Source: Chroococcus sp. FPU101 (lineage in GTDB: Bacteria; Cyanobacteriota; Cyanobacteriia; Cyanobacteriales; Microcystaceae). From it: a stretch of 64,000 bases of DNA. A program made the translations under genes and the position numbers. This document shows positions 1 through 8,230 of this stretch, in pieces. Location of the stretch: positions 1 to 64,000 of the forward strand of contig NZ_BLJI01000018.1 in NCBI RefSeq assembly GCF_017312365.1, given 5' to 3'. Position 1 is the stretch's first letter. Each line of letters opens with the position of its first letter. Below the pieces are notes generated by a model that worked only from the letters and a program-made list of their open reading frames with translations, did no database searches and had not been told where the DNA came from.

Positions 1-606
1 AATGATGCACCTGTCGCCAATAACGATAGTGCGACCACTAATGAAGATACTGCTGTAACCATTGCGGTTTTAGCTAATGATACCGATGTTGATGGTAACC
101 CCCGTAACCTCACCAGTTTTACCTCTGGTGCTAACGGTACGGTGACACGTAATGATAACGGCACACCATCAAATTTAGCCGATGATACTTTAACTTACAC
201 ACCAAATGCTAACTTTAACGGGACAGACTCGTTTACTTATCAAATTAGCGATGGGTTAGGTGGCACCAGTAGCGCAACTGTTAATATTACGGTCTCTCCA
301 GTTAATGATGCACCTGTCGCCAATAACGATAGTGCGACCACTAATGAAGATACTGCTGTAACCATTGCGGTTTTAGCTAATGATACCGATGTTGATGGTA
401 ACCCCCGTAACCTCACCAGTTTTACCTCTGGTGCTAACGGTACGGTGACACGTAATGATAACGGAACACCATCCAATCTAGCCGATGATACTTTAACTTA
501 CACACCAAATGCGAACTTTAACGGCACAGACTCGTTTACTTATCAAATTAGCGATGGGTTAGGTGGCACCAGTAGCGCAACCGTTAGTATTACAGTAAAT
601 GCTGTC
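1..606 (+). repeat. Two tandem 303-bp coding repeats, near identical
   Basis: Unit one is 1-303 and unit two is 304-606. The first 161 bases are identical between the units. Differences after that are mostly synonymous until the last 20 or so bases. A third unit from 607 keeps the period but has diverged. More units may lie upstream of the window. Confidence 0.9.
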
Positions 607-1716
607 AATGATGTACCTGTTGCAACCGACGATACAGGAAGTGTGACAGAAGGACAATCCATCATCATTTCTGCATTAAGCAACGATTTAGATCCCGATA
701 TTGGTGATACTTTATCGATCAATAGCTTTACCAACCCCAGTCATGGAACCCTGACCGATAATGGAGATGGAACATTTACCTACACCGCTAATCTTGATTA
801 CTGTGGTTCAGACAGCTTTACTTACACGGTTAAAGATAACCAAAATGCCACCAGCAACTTAGCGACGGTCAATCTTACCGTTAATCCTTATAATTACGAT
901 GATAATGATCAAGGTAATACGATTCCGCTTACAGGAACTGCTTGCCCTAATATCTTAAATGGAAATGGCGGTGATGATGCGATCGATGGAAAAGGCGGCA
1001 ATGATACGCTAAACGGTGGTAATGGTGCAAACGATCGTATTTTTGCTGGCAGTGGTGATGATCAAATTACTGATCTCGATGGGATTAATGCGGCTCACGG
1101 TGGTTCTGGAAACGATATCATTAATGTTACTTTTGCTAGTAATTGGGGTGGCACCAGTCCTCGTTCTGATGGCAAAATTACTGGTGGTTATGGCGATGAT
1201 GTGATTACCGTCACCATGAATAAAAGTAACTTTTTCCTGAATCTAAAAGGAGATGAACCCATTGCTAGTGCTTTAGATGGCAATGATACAGTAACCCTTT
1301 TAGGTAGTTACGGTAACTCTGTTGTTGATCTTGGTGGAGGTAATGATACCTTTAATGGTGGCGTTGGAATTGATGGTATTAGTGGTGGCAATGGAAATGA
1401 TCTAATTCTTGGCATGAGAGGAAATGATCAACTTGCTGGACAAAACGGTAATGATACTCTTCGAGGAGGTTTAGGAAGCGATCGATTAACGGGTGGTGCC
1501 GATAGTGATATTTTTGTACTTGCTATTAGTGAGGGCATAGATACGATTACTGATTTTAGTATTACTCAAAGTGACAAAATTGGTCTAGCAGATGGTTTAC
1601 AGTTCAGTAATTTGACTTTCTCAAATAGTAATATTCTATTCGGAAGTCAAACCCTAGCAACACTGACGAATGTGATTACTTCTACTTTGACGGCTAATGA
1701 TTTTGTAACGGTTTAA
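1..1716 (+). CDS. RTX/cadherin-like repeat protein, 3' part (5' end outside window)
   Basis: The frame is open from base 1, so this is the C-terminal 571 residues of a larger protein. Codons 1-202 are two almost identical 101-residue tandem-95/cadherin-like units, each starting NDAPVANNDS and ending near TYQISDGLGGTSSATV. A diverged third unit follows to about codon 297. From about codon 305 there are Asp/Gly nonapeptides of the haemolysin-type calcium-binding family (NGNGGDDAIDGKGGNDTLNG; GGNGNDLILGMRGNDQLAG). The C-terminus (SDIFVLAISEGIDTITDF) is the block that usually closes cyanobacterial RTX proteins and acts as a type I secretion signal. By family this is an exported surface or extracellular protein. 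Its binding target cannot be told from the sequence. No type I secretion gene lies in the window. A hairpin follows the stop. Confidence 0.85.
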   Translation, partial: NDAPVANNDSATTNEDTAVTIAVLANDTDVDGNPRNLTSFTSGANGTVTRNDNGTPSNLADDTLTYTPNANFNGTDSFTYQISDGLGGTSSATVNITVSPVNDAPVANNDSATTNEDTAVTIAVLANDTDVDGNPRNLTSFTSGANGTVTRNDNGTPSNLADDTLTYTPNANFNGTDSFTYQISDGLGGTSSATVSITVNAVNDVPVATDDTGSVTEGQSIIISALSNDLDPDIGDTLSINSFTNPSHGTLTDNGDGTFTYTANLDYCGSDSFTYTVKDNQNATSNLATVNLTVNPYNYDDNDQGNTIPLTGTACPNILNGNGGDDAIDGKGGNDTLNGGNGANDRIFAGSGDDQITDLDGINAAHGGSGNDIINVTFASNWGGTSPRSDGKITGGYGDDVITVTMNKSNFFLNLKGDEPIASALDGNDTVTLLGSYGNSVVDLGGGNDTFNGGVGIDGISGGNGNDLILGMRGNDQLAGQNGNDTLRGGLGSDRLTGGADSDIFVLAISEGIDTITDFSITQSDKIGLADGLQFSNLTFSNSNILFGSQTLATLTNVITSTLTANDFVTV

Positions 1717-1753
1717 TAAGGGTTTTCTGCATCTACTGATTAAACAATAAGAT

Positions 1754-1779
1754 AATCTCTCTAGCATTCTAGGGAGATT
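1754..1779 (+). terminator. Hairpin after the RTX gene
   Basis: AATCTCTCTAG at 1754-1764 and CTAGGGAGATT at 1769-1779 pair over 11 bp with one mismatch and a CATT loop. It lies 38 bases after the stop codon. There is no strong T tract, so termination is inferred from position and shape. Confidence 0.5.
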
Positions 1780-1981
1780 TATCTGTATGATTTACAACCA
1801 TTTTATTAAAATCACCTAAATGGGTGAGGTTAATCATTTGTTAAAAAAGATAAAGTATAAATGTAAACGAAATGATTAACTACTGGGCTACATCGAGCGT
1901 AGCCAAGCAAGAGGATTTCATTAGTGAGATAAAGATGCGTCTTTAGGCAATTGGCATCTTTAGCAACAGGAGTTAAAAGCT

Positions 1982-2299
1982 ATGCTGTTTAATCCACAGA
2001 AAAACAGTCATCAACATAAATGGTCTTTAATTACAGGACTTCGCGTTTTGTATCAAGATGTTGTCACTTATCTAGGCAAGATTTTCTTTGATGATTCAGA
2101 AATTCGTGTTTGGACATCTTTAGATGCAGAACGTAATCTGCAATGGCACGTCTATAACTATAGAACCAATCGGACTGGAACTTTTAATACTGAAGATGAT
2201 GCGATCAAATGGATCGAAGAATCTTACAAACATCTTCCGAATGCTAACAAAAAATTTTGGTTTCTCCCAGGAAGCAGTATTCTAAGAGTCTTATCATAA
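1982..2299 (+). CDS. Hypothetical protein, 105 aa
   Basis: I do not recognise a family. The protein is soluble-looking, with no signal peptide or membrane segment. It is rich in aromatic residues and has a central stretch of short beta-type segments (IRVWTSLDAERNLQWHVYNY), which could be a small alpha/beta fold. The start is well supported: AGGAG at 1968-1972 lies nine bases before the ATG. It stands alone, with hairpins on both sides and more than 110 bases to the next gene, so it is probably its own transcript. Function unknown. Confidence 0.65.
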   Translation: MLFNPQKNSHQHKWSLITGLRVLYQDVVTYLGKIFFDDSEIRVWTSLDAERNLQWHVYNYRTNRTGTFNTEDDAIKWIEESYKHLPNANKKFWFLPGSSILRVLS

Positions 2300-2305
2300 A
2301 ACTAG

Positions 2306-2329
2306 GGTGGGCAATGCTCACCTTTTTTT
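2306..2329 (+). terminator. Rho-independent terminator
   Basis: GGTGGGC at 2306-2312 pairs with GCTCACC at 2316-2322 (one G-U), followed by seven T at 2323-2329, seven bases after the stop of the 105-residue gene. Confidence 0.8.
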
Positions 2330-2415
2330 GAAAGAAAAACAGTATAGTAGTCCACAATTTCTAAAGAAGGTTAAAGGATAAGCTGAACTAGCTTGATTGA
2401 TTAAAAAAAGAACCA

Positions 2416-3783
2416 ATGGCTACTTTACTGGTCAAAAATATTCATACCCTCGTGACAATGGATGCTAACCGCAGAGAAATCACACAGGGTGCTTTATACA
2501 TTAGAGATCATCTCATAGAGCAAGTCGGTACAACCGAAGAATTGCCACAAACTGCCGATGAAATATTAGATTTACACAATCAATATATCGTTTTACCAGG
2601 ATTGGTGAATACTCATCACCATTTTTATCAAACCCTGACTAGAGTTATTCCCGCAGCACAAAACTGTACATTGTTTAATTGGTTAAAAACTCTATATCCC
2701 ATTTGGGCAAATCTTACAGCAGATGCCGTCTATGTAAGTACAAAAATGGCACTCGCTGAATTAATCTTATCGGGTTGCACGACAGCCAGCGATCATCTTT
2801 ATATCTATCCTAATAACTGTAGACTAGATGATCAAATTCAAGCCGCGCAAGAGATGGGAGTACGGTTTCATCCCTGTCGAGGTAGTATGAGTGTGGGGAC
2901 AAGTTTAGGAGGTTTGCCACCTGATAGCGTAGTCGAAAAAGAAGCCGATATTTTAAAAGATAGCCAGAGATTAATTGAACAATATCACGATCGCGATCGT
3001 TATTCGATGTTACGTCTGGTACTGGCACCCTGTTCACCTTTTTCGGTGTCTACTGATTTAATGAAAGAATCAGCAATTTTAGCCCGTAGTTATTCTAAAG
3101 TTAGATTGCATAGTCATTTAGCTGAAAATCAATCCGATATTACCTATAGTCTGGAAAACTTTGGCATGACTCCCGAAGATTATGCGGAGTCTGTGGGATG
3201 GTTGGGTGAGGATGTCTGGCACGCTCACTGTGTACAATTAAGTGAGACAGCGCTTCAAAAATTCGCGCAAACGGGTACAGGTGTTGCCCATTGTCCCTGT
3301 AGTAATATGCGTTTAGCCAGTGGTATTGCACCCATTCGTCGGATGTTAGATCTAGGTGTTCCTGTTAGTATTGGGGTGGATGGTTCGGCTTCAAATGATA
3401 GTGGAAATCTCCTTCAAGAAGTCAGAATGGCGTTTCTGTTGGCACGTGTAAGAGAATGCGAAGTAGGGGCAATGACAGCGCGAGAAGCTTTAGAAATGGC
3501 GACTCTAGGAGGTGCTAAAGTGTTAGGACGCGATGATATTGGTTCACTTCTTAAGGGAATGGCTGCTGATTTTATTGCAATTAATTTAGATCGTCCTCAA
3601 CTAGCAGGTGCTTTACACGATCCTGTAGCCGCTTTAGTGTTCTGTCAAGTGGATCGAGTTGATTACAGTTTTATACATGGCAAAAAAATCGTTGATCAAG
3701 GACAATTAACGACAGTTGAGCTAGAAACATTAGTTGAAAAGACAAATCATTTAGCTCAAAAAATGGTTGATGCCATTATCTAG
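2416..3783 (+). CDS. 8-oxoguanine deaminase (amidohydrolase family)
   Basis: A 455-residue amidohydrolase-superfamily protein. Metal ligands visible are H67 and H69 in NTHHHFYQTLTR, H232/H234 in HSHLAEN with the conserved E237, H269/H271 in HAHCV, and the catalytic Asp D322 in GVDGSASND. The HHHFYQTLTR and GVDGSASND blocks are those of the cytosolic 8-oxoguanine deaminase group (EC 3.5.4.32), which turns 8-oxoguanine into urate and ammonia. Closely related members of COG0402 act on guanine, atrazine or S-adenosylhomocysteine, so the substrate is inferred from motif likeness. Alanine dehydrogenase follows 44 bases downstream on the same strand, so the two may be co-transcribed; both touch nitrogen metabolism. 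Confidence 0.75.
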   Translation: MATLLVKNIHTLVTMDANRREITQGALYIRDHLIEQVGTTEELPQTADEILDLHNQYIVLPGLVNTHHHFYQTLTRVIPAAQNCTLFNWLKTLYPIWANLTADAVYVSTKMALAELILSGCTTASDHLYIYPNNCRLDDQIQAAQEMGVRFHPCRGSMSVGTSLGGLPPDSVVEKEADILKDSQRLIEQYHDRDRYSMLRLVLAPCSPFSVSTDLMKESAILARSYSKVRLHSHLAENQSDITYSLENFGMTPEDYAESVGWLGEDVWHAHCVQLSETALQKFAQTGTGVAHCPCSNMRLASGIAPIRRMLDLGVPVSIGVDGSASNDSGNLLQEVRMAFLLARVRECEVGAMTAREALEMATLGGAKVLGRDDIGSLLKGMAADFIAINLDRPQLAGALHDPVAALVFCQVDRVDYSFIHGKKIVDQGQLTTVELETLVEKTNHLAQKMVDAII

Positions 3784-3827
3784 GCAGAAGTAATAGAGTA
3801 GAGTTAGAAGCTTTAATGAGGAATTAG

Positions 3828-4913
3828 ATGGATATCGGTGTTCCTAAAGAAATCAAAGATCAAGAATTTCGCGTTGGACTCACCCCCAGTAGCGTTAGAG
3901 TATTACGAGAATATGGTCACAATCTGTATGTTGAAACTCAAGCTGGATTAGGATCAGGCTTTAGCGATCAAGATTATCTCAACGCAGGGGCCAAAATTGT
4001 TAATAGTGCAAAGGAAGTTTGGCATCAAGAATTAGTAATTAAAGTTAAAGAGCCTTTGCCAGATGAGTACATATTGATTCAAAAAGGTCAACTACTTTTT
4101 ACATATCTTCATTTGGCGGCAGATCGGGTTTTAACCGAACAATTAATCCAATCGGGCGTAACTGCGATCGCCTATGAAACCGTAGCACTTCCTGATGGCA
4201 GACTTCCCCTACTGACTCCGATGAGTATCATTGCAGGACGCTTATCGGTACAATTTGGGGCGAGATACCTCGAAAAACAACAAGGTGGGCGCGGGGTACT
4301 CTTGGGCGGTTTTCCAGGGGTACGTCAGGGACAAGTGGTAATTCTAGGAGGTGGTGTCGTCGGAACAGAAGCGGCACGAATGGCGATCGGGATGGGAGCG
4401 CACGTTAAAATTCTAGATGTGAATGTAGATCGATTGGCTTATCTAGAAACATTATTTGGTTCTCGTGTGGAACTTCTCTATAGCAATGCGGATCAAATTG
4501 AAGCCGCCGTCGTTGATGCGGATCTTCTGATCGGTGCGGTTTTAGTCATGGGAAGACGCGCCCCCATTTTAGTCACTCGTCAGTTAGTCCAAAAAATGCG
4601 CCCTGGTGCTGTAATTATTGATGTTGCAGTTGATCAAGGGGGTTGTGTTGAAACCTTACATCCTACGTCTCACAGCAACCCGACTTACATTGAGGAGGGA
4701 GTAGTACACTTTGGCGTTCCGAATATGCCTGGGGCAGTTCCTTGGACAGCAACCCAAGCACTTAATAATAGTACACTACCCTATGCGGTAAAATTAGCCA
4801 ACAATGGGATTAAAGCGTTAGATTACGATCGTTCTTTGCATGGTGGTTTAAATGTAATGAATTACCGTTTAGTCCATCCTGCCGTACAAGAAGTCTTTCC
4901 CGATTTAGTTTGA
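3828..4913 (+). CDS. ald: Alanine dehydrogenase
   Basis: NAD-dependent L-alanine dehydrogenase (EC 1.4.1.1), which interconverts L-alanine with pyruvate and ammonium. The 361 residues are normal for the family. The protein starts with the typical MDIGVPKEIK. Residues K74 (IKVKEP), H95 (YLHLA), E117 (AYET) and D269 (AVDQGG) fall at the numbers known for the catalytic residues of the Phormidium lapideum enzyme. The Rossmann loop VVILGGGVVGTEAARM is at about 170-184. The ATG is preceded by GAGGAATTAG, an acceptable ribosome site. It follows the 8-oxoguanine deaminase gene closely and meets the TetR gene tail to tail, with a hairpin between. Confidence 0.95.
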   Translation: MDIGVPKEIKDQEFRVGLTPSSVRVLREYGHNLYVETQAGLGSGFSDQDYLNAGAKIVNSAKEVWHQELVIKVKEPLPDEYILIQKGQLLFTYLHLAADRVLTEQLIQSGVTAIAYETVALPDGRLPLLTPMSIIAGRLSVQFGARYLEKQQGGRGVLLGGFPGVRQGQVVILGGGVVGTEAARMAIGMGAHVKILDVNVDRLAYLETLFGSRVELLYSNADQIEAAVVDADLLIGAVLVMGRRAPILVTRQLVQKMRPGAVIIDVAVDQGGCVETLHPTSHSNPTYIEEGVVHFGVPNMPGAVPWTATQALNNSTLPYAVKLANNGIKALDYDRSLHGGLNVMNYRLVHPAVQEVFPDLV

Positions 4914-4917
4914 AGTT

Positions 4918-4940
4918 AGGGGCTTGGTTATCAAGCCCTT
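4918..4940. terminator. Hairpin between convergent ald and tetR
   Basis: GGGCTTG at 4920-4926 pairs with CAAGCCC at 4932-4938 around a five-base loop. It lies in the short gap between two convergent genes and could end transcription both ways. It resembles the GGGTTTGG/CCAAACCC hairpins at 14110, 54701 and 57401. Confidence 0.6.
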
Positions 4941-4941
4941 G

Positions 4942-5697
4942 TTACTCATACAATGCCAACGTCTCTGCAAATTGTTTACCACACTCCTTACACAAATAAC
5001 GCTGTTTTCCGTGTCGATGACCATTCTTTGAAAGTTGTTCAGAATGACAATGAGGACATTTCATTACTTTCATTACTTGAACTTCAAAATAAGGATTGAG
5101 ATAAGCGACTAACAAATCCTCAATTTGTAGGCTTAATTGCTGGCTATGCTCTTGGTTACTGCGTAATGCGACTAAAATCAGCGTATTGCTACAATGTACG
5201 CATACTTCTCCTAATAAATGACATTGCTCGTTACTTAATTCAGCATTCTTTTGTTTGAGGAGATGGGCTGTAAAGTTAATGGCTTCCTGGGTAAAGCTTT
5301 CATCAATAGCTTGGAAGATTTCGGGAGCGGTGTAAAACTGAATAAAAACCACTCGCGAAATTGGATTTTCAAATAACTGAGTAACAGCCGCGATCAGCTT
5401 TTGAATCATCTGTCTGAGGGGCAGTTCAATAATGGCAGGTGTATCGACTCTAGCCCACATTGCCCGTACTCGTTCGACATGGCGAATCTCTAAAGCTTTG
5501 AAAATTGCCGCTTTATCAGGAAAAAATTGATACACTGAACCGACGGCTGTATCTGCCCGCGCTGCAATTAGATGAGTTGTTGCTGCCTCATAACCCACTT
5601 CAGAAAATACTGTAGCCGCCGCATCGAGAATTTTTTCGACTCTTTGCTTACCTCGTTGCTGTTTGGGTAAGCGTCGCATCGTTTTGACTTGAGCCAT
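4942..5697 (-). CDS. TetR-family regulator with C-terminal IS1-type zinc ribbon
   Basis: Residues about 15-75 form a TetR helix-turn-helix (RVEKILDAAATVFSEVGYEA; VGSVYQFFPDKAAIFKALE). The middle is an all-helical ligand/dimer domain. The last 38 residues are unlike a TetR protein: CPHC at 214-217 and CKEC at 236-239 in the arrangement CPHCHSEQLSKNGHRHG...QRYLCKECGKQF, which is the zinc ribbon that opens the InsA protein of IS1-type transposases. The fusion is in frame, and no further transposase sequence follows the stop. The Rieske oxygenase gene diverges 109 bases away and is the likely target. Start: ATG at 5697. The ligand is unknown. The extra ribbon may add DNA or protein contacts; that is inference. 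Confidence 0.8.
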   Translation of the reverse strand: MAQVKTMRRLPKQQRGKQRVEKILDAAATVFSEVGYEAATTHLIAARADTAVGSVYQFFPDKAAIFKALEIRHVERVRAMWARVDTPAIIELPLRQMIQKLIAAVTQLFENPISRVVFIQFYTAPEIFQAIDESFTQEAINFTAHLLKQKNAELSNEQCHLLGEVCVHCSNTLILVALRSNQEHSQQLSLQIEDLLVAYLNPYFEVQVMKVMKCPHCHSEQLSKNGHRHGKQRYLCKECGKQFAETLALYE

Positions 5698-5707
5698 AAA
5701 ATTTTGC

Positions 5708-5759
5708 TTGACAAATATGAATAAGTTGTCGTATTTTTATAAACATGACGCATTTGTCA
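5708..5759 (+). promoter_or_regulatory. Promoter and likely TetR operator for the Rieske gene
   Basis: TTGACA at 5708-5713 and TATTTT at 5732-5737 are 18 bases apart, a good sigma-70 type promoter towards the oxygenase. TGACAA (5709-5714) faces TTGTC (5726-5730), an inverted repeat that covers the promoter, and a further ATTTGTCA at 5752-5759 is an exact inverted copy of TGACAAAT at 5709-5716. Such half-sites across the promoter fit repression by the divergent TetR protein. Confidence 0.5.
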
Positions 5760-5806
5760 TCTATTGAATCACTAAAAAGCTTTTTAACAATTTAAACAGG
5801 AGAGCC

Positions 5807-6760
5807 ATGCTGCCTATTTTATCAGGTGCGCCTTGGTTAATTGCTCATCGATCGATGTTGGGCATCAATCAGCCATATAAAGTTACACTGAATGGTCAAG
5901 ATTATGTTTTGTGGCAGAATTCTAATGGTGAGATCTCTGCACTTAATAATATTTGTCCACATCTGCAAGCATCTTTAGCCGATGGTTGGATTTGCCAAGA
6001 GAGAAATACCATTACCTGTCCTTTTCATGCGATAGAATTTGATGGACAAGGACGATTGTATCAAAATGGGAACTTTAGCACACAAGCGATCACAGAACCA
6101 CTCGAATTAACTGTTATTGATGATTATATCTGGACGTATAACGGCCTAGCAGCAAAAATTCCGATTTCCAGTCTGCTAACTCGTATCACCAAAGGATTTG
6201 AGTTTATTGGAGTAGCAGGGATTAAAAGTATTAAAGGCGATTTTTTAAGTAATTTATTGATTAATTATGACTACAATCATCAAAATGGCACCCATCGAGA
6301 AAGCTTTAAGATTAAAGACGTTGCAGTGAGTGACTATGAAGAACAAGGGTACACAACCAAACTCTCTCAAACCATTACTAGAGATGAGAATACCCTGCAA
6401 GAAATCATCAATAATCCCGCTTTACTAATTATTCCTAAGAAATTTACGAATCAGTTTGAATATGCTTTTCCATGTTTAACTTCTTTTATCGCTCAAATTC
6501 CAATCGGTCAAATTATTCAAATTCACGCCCTTTACCCCGAAACCGAAGCACAAACAAAAACATTTGTCATGCTCTTTGGACGCTTTAAAAATACAATAAT
6601 CGGAAGTTTTTTAAAAAAATCAGTCTTAAAAGCGGCTGATGAAATCATACGCCAAGATACCAACGCGATAGAAAAATCTTACAAACGCTCAATACCCAAA
6701 ATCCGCTTACCTAATGAAGAAATTATGTTTTATGCTGAAAAACTGTATCAAGAATGGTAA
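5807..6760 (+). CDS. Rieske [2Fe-2S] oxygenase, catalytic subunit-like
   Basis: Residues 50-74 hold the Rieske cluster ligands C50-x-H52 (CPHL) and C71-x2-H74 (CPFHAI). The mononuclear iron triad D155-x2-H158-x4-H163 is visible in NYDYNHQNGTH. Both metal sites of a Rieske non-haem oxygenase are therefore present, and the C-terminus (VLKAADEIIRQDTNAIEKSY) is like that of the alpha subunits. At 317 residues it is on the short side. AGGAG lies just before the ATG. No ferredoxin or reductase gene is nearby, so electrons would come from a housekeeping ferredoxin. The substrate is unknown; relatives act on aromatic rings, chlorophyll intermediates or sterol/carotenoid-like compounds. The divergent TetR gene and operator suggest induction by a small molecule. 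Confidence 0.8.
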   Translation: MLPILSGAPWLIAHRSMLGINQPYKVTLNGQDYVLWQNSNGEISALNNICPHLQASLADGWICQERNTITCPFHAIEFDGQGRLYQNGNFSTQAITEPLELTVIDDYIWTYNGLAAKIPISSLLTRITKGFEFIGVAGIKSIKGDFLSNLLINYDYNHQNGTHRESFKIKDVAVSDYEEQGYTTKLSQTITRDENTLQEIINNPALLIIPKKFTNQFEYAFPCLTSFIAQIPIGQIIQIHALYPETEAQTKTFVMLFGRFKNTIIGSFLKKSVLKAADEIIRQDTNAIEKSYKRSIPKIRLPNEEIMFYAEKLYQEW

Positions 6761-6766
6761 GTAAAA

Positions 6767-6791
6767 AGGTGGGTTGAAAGCATACCCACCT
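6767..6791. terminator. Hairpin between convergent genes
   Basis: AGGTGGGT at 6767-6774 pairs perfectly with ACCCACCT at 6784-6791. Read on the minus strand it is followed by five T, so it best serves the DUF4126 gene, and it may also end the Rieske transcript. Confidence 0.75.
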
Positions 6792-6796
6792 GATGC

Positions 6797-7426
6797 TTAA
6801 GTTGATGGCGTAGTTGAATCTACCTTTCGCTTAAAAATAAATCGCCGTACTTTAAAACCACCAAAAATCAATAATCCAAGAACGATAAAACCCGCTAGAA
6901 TTGGGAGAACGATCGCTAAAATCGATAGTGCGATCGATGAAATTAATTCCAGAGTAGCAAAAATCGGATTCGCTAGACCACCAGTAGCAGTCGTCGAACC
7001 CACACGAAAGATACTCGTTAGACTTTTAATCAGTCCCGCCGAGCCGCCACCTGCGATAATAGCCAGTGTCCACTGTACTAGAGGACTCATATCAGGAGGA
7101 ACTGTAGACGCGGTAATAAACGCACCGACAGCCGCCGCTAGAGGAGTTGCGATCGTATCTAGAATATTATCTAGTACAGGAATATAGTAAGCCCCAACTT
7201 CGAGTAAACTCGCCACCGCAAACACAATCAGAGATTCATTGCTACCTACCCAATCAAAATTAGTCGGTAAATCCAAAAATCCCGTTCCTGCGGCGATACT
7301 CATAATTAATAAAGGGACAAAGACGCGAAAGCCACTAGCCGTACTAAGGCTAATACCGAGTAATAAGCTAATAATTGTATTAACGATTGTAAAGTGATCA
7401 AGAGAGTCGATCCCAACAGTATCCAT
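6797..7426 (-). CDS. DUF4126 family membrane protein
   Basis: A 209-residue integral membrane protein with about five hydrophobic segments. The N-terminal block ISLSTASGFRVFVPLLIMSI and the later GGGSAGLIKSLTSIFRVGSTTATGGLANP match what I know of the DUF4126 family, common in cyanobacteria and of unknown function. The C-terminus is basic and Ser/Thr rich (KVRRFIFKRKVDSTTPST) and probably cytoplasmic. It is convergent with the Rieske gene, and a 302-base gap precedes it. There is no neighbour to suggest a role. Confidence 0.7.
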   Translation of the reverse strand: MDTVGIDSLDHFTIVNTIISLLLGISLSTASGFRVFVPLLIMSIAAGTGFLDLPTNFDWVGSNESLIVFAVASLLEVGAYYIPVLDNILDTIATPLAAAVGAFITASTVPPDMSPLVQWTLAIIAGGGSAGLIKSLTSIFRVGSTTATGGLANPIFATLELISSIALSILAIVLPILAGFIVLGLLIFGGFKVRRFIFKRKVDSTTPST

Positions 7427-7728
7427 ATTATCCCCTAGATTTCATGAGTAATCACTCTTACAAGCATATTCTGACACTTTTGAACTAGGCGATGTAAGAT
7501 TTTTTAGAATGATTTTTAATTTTTGTGGTCATGTTTTCTAAAATAATAAAAACTCCCTCCAGTCCAGAGAGAGTTAGCCATCGTGTGAACGAATCCTTGC
7601 TTGCTTCGCCTTTTTATCTTATTAATGTTTGATGGGTATTAACTTCCTACGGATTGATTAAACTTTTAGCCTAATTAAATCACCCATCAGCAGGAAGGCA
7701 TTGAACAATAATACTGATCTATATTCGC
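7427..7728. other. 302-base gap with two weak inverted repeats
   Basis: AACTCCCTC (7551-7559) pairs with GAGAGAGTT (7567-7575) with one mismatch. GATGGGT (7631-7637) is inverted at 7682-7688 (ACCCATC), with CTTCCT/AGGAAG repeats near both arms. I see no ORF with a ribosome site and no known RNA. The gap must hold the promoters of the two flanking genes, which diverge. Confidence 0.35.
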
Positions 7729-8226
7729 ATGACATTGATTATTATTCGTGACGCTCTGATTAGTGATTTGTCAACCATCATCGAAATTTATAATGCAGCC
7801 ATTCCAGGGCAACAAGCAACGGGAGATTTAGAACCGATATCCGTTGAAAGTCGTCTGGCGTGGTTTAAGCAACATAGTTCATCTTCCTATCCTATTTGGG
7901 TTGCCCAATTAGATCAACAGGTAGTAGGGTGGCTAAGTTTACAACAATTTTACGGCAGGGCGGCTTATGCGAAAACGGCTGAAGTGAGTGTTTATATCGA
8001 TTCTAACTATCAAGGTCGAGGAATTGGGAAACAATTAGTAAAATATATGTTAGAAAGCTGTTCTACATTGAATTTAACAGCGTTGGTTTGTTTTATCTTT
8101 GCTCACAACTTGCCGAGTTTGAAGTTATTTAAAAATTTTGGCTTTGAATCTTGGGGCTATCTTCCAGAAGTTGCGTTAATGAGCGATAATTTAAGAGATT
8201 TAGTGATTTTAGGACGAAAGATCTAA
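7729..8226 (+). CDS. GNAT N-acetyltransferase, phosphinothricin-acetyltransferase-like
   Basis: A 165-residue single-domain GNAT protein. The acetyl-CoA binding motif A is QGRGIGKQLVKYM at about 103-115. The N-terminus (IRDALISDLSTIIEIYNAAI) and the LFKNFGFESWGYLPEVA ending match the PAT/MnaT subgroup, which acetylates phosphinothricin, methionine sulfone or similar amino acids using acetyl-CoA. The real substrate cannot be read from the sequence. It is convergent with tpiA and separated from it by a hairpin. Confidence 0.8.
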   Translation: MTLIIIRDALISDLSTIIEIYNAAIPGQQATGDLEPISVESRLAWFKQHSSSSYPIWVAQLDQQVVGWLSLQQFYGRAAYAKTAEVSVYIDSNYQGRGIGKQLVKYMLESCSTLNLTALVCFIFAHNLPSLKLFKNFGFESWGYLPEVALMSDNLRDLVILGRKI

Positions 8227-8230
8227 GTAA

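Noticed and set aside
240-476. Open frame on the minus strand within the RTX repeats
   Set aside because: It is a shadow of the repetitive plus-strand gene; the same peptide end recurs at 543-734 because the repeat recurs.
1-606. 303-bp direct repeats as a CRISPR-like array
   Set aside because: The repeats are contiguous, coding and in frame, without spacers.
2416-6760. A purine or nitrogen catabolic cluster running from the deaminase to the Rieske gene
   Set aside because: The genes change direction, terminators separate them, and no other purine-degradation gene is present.
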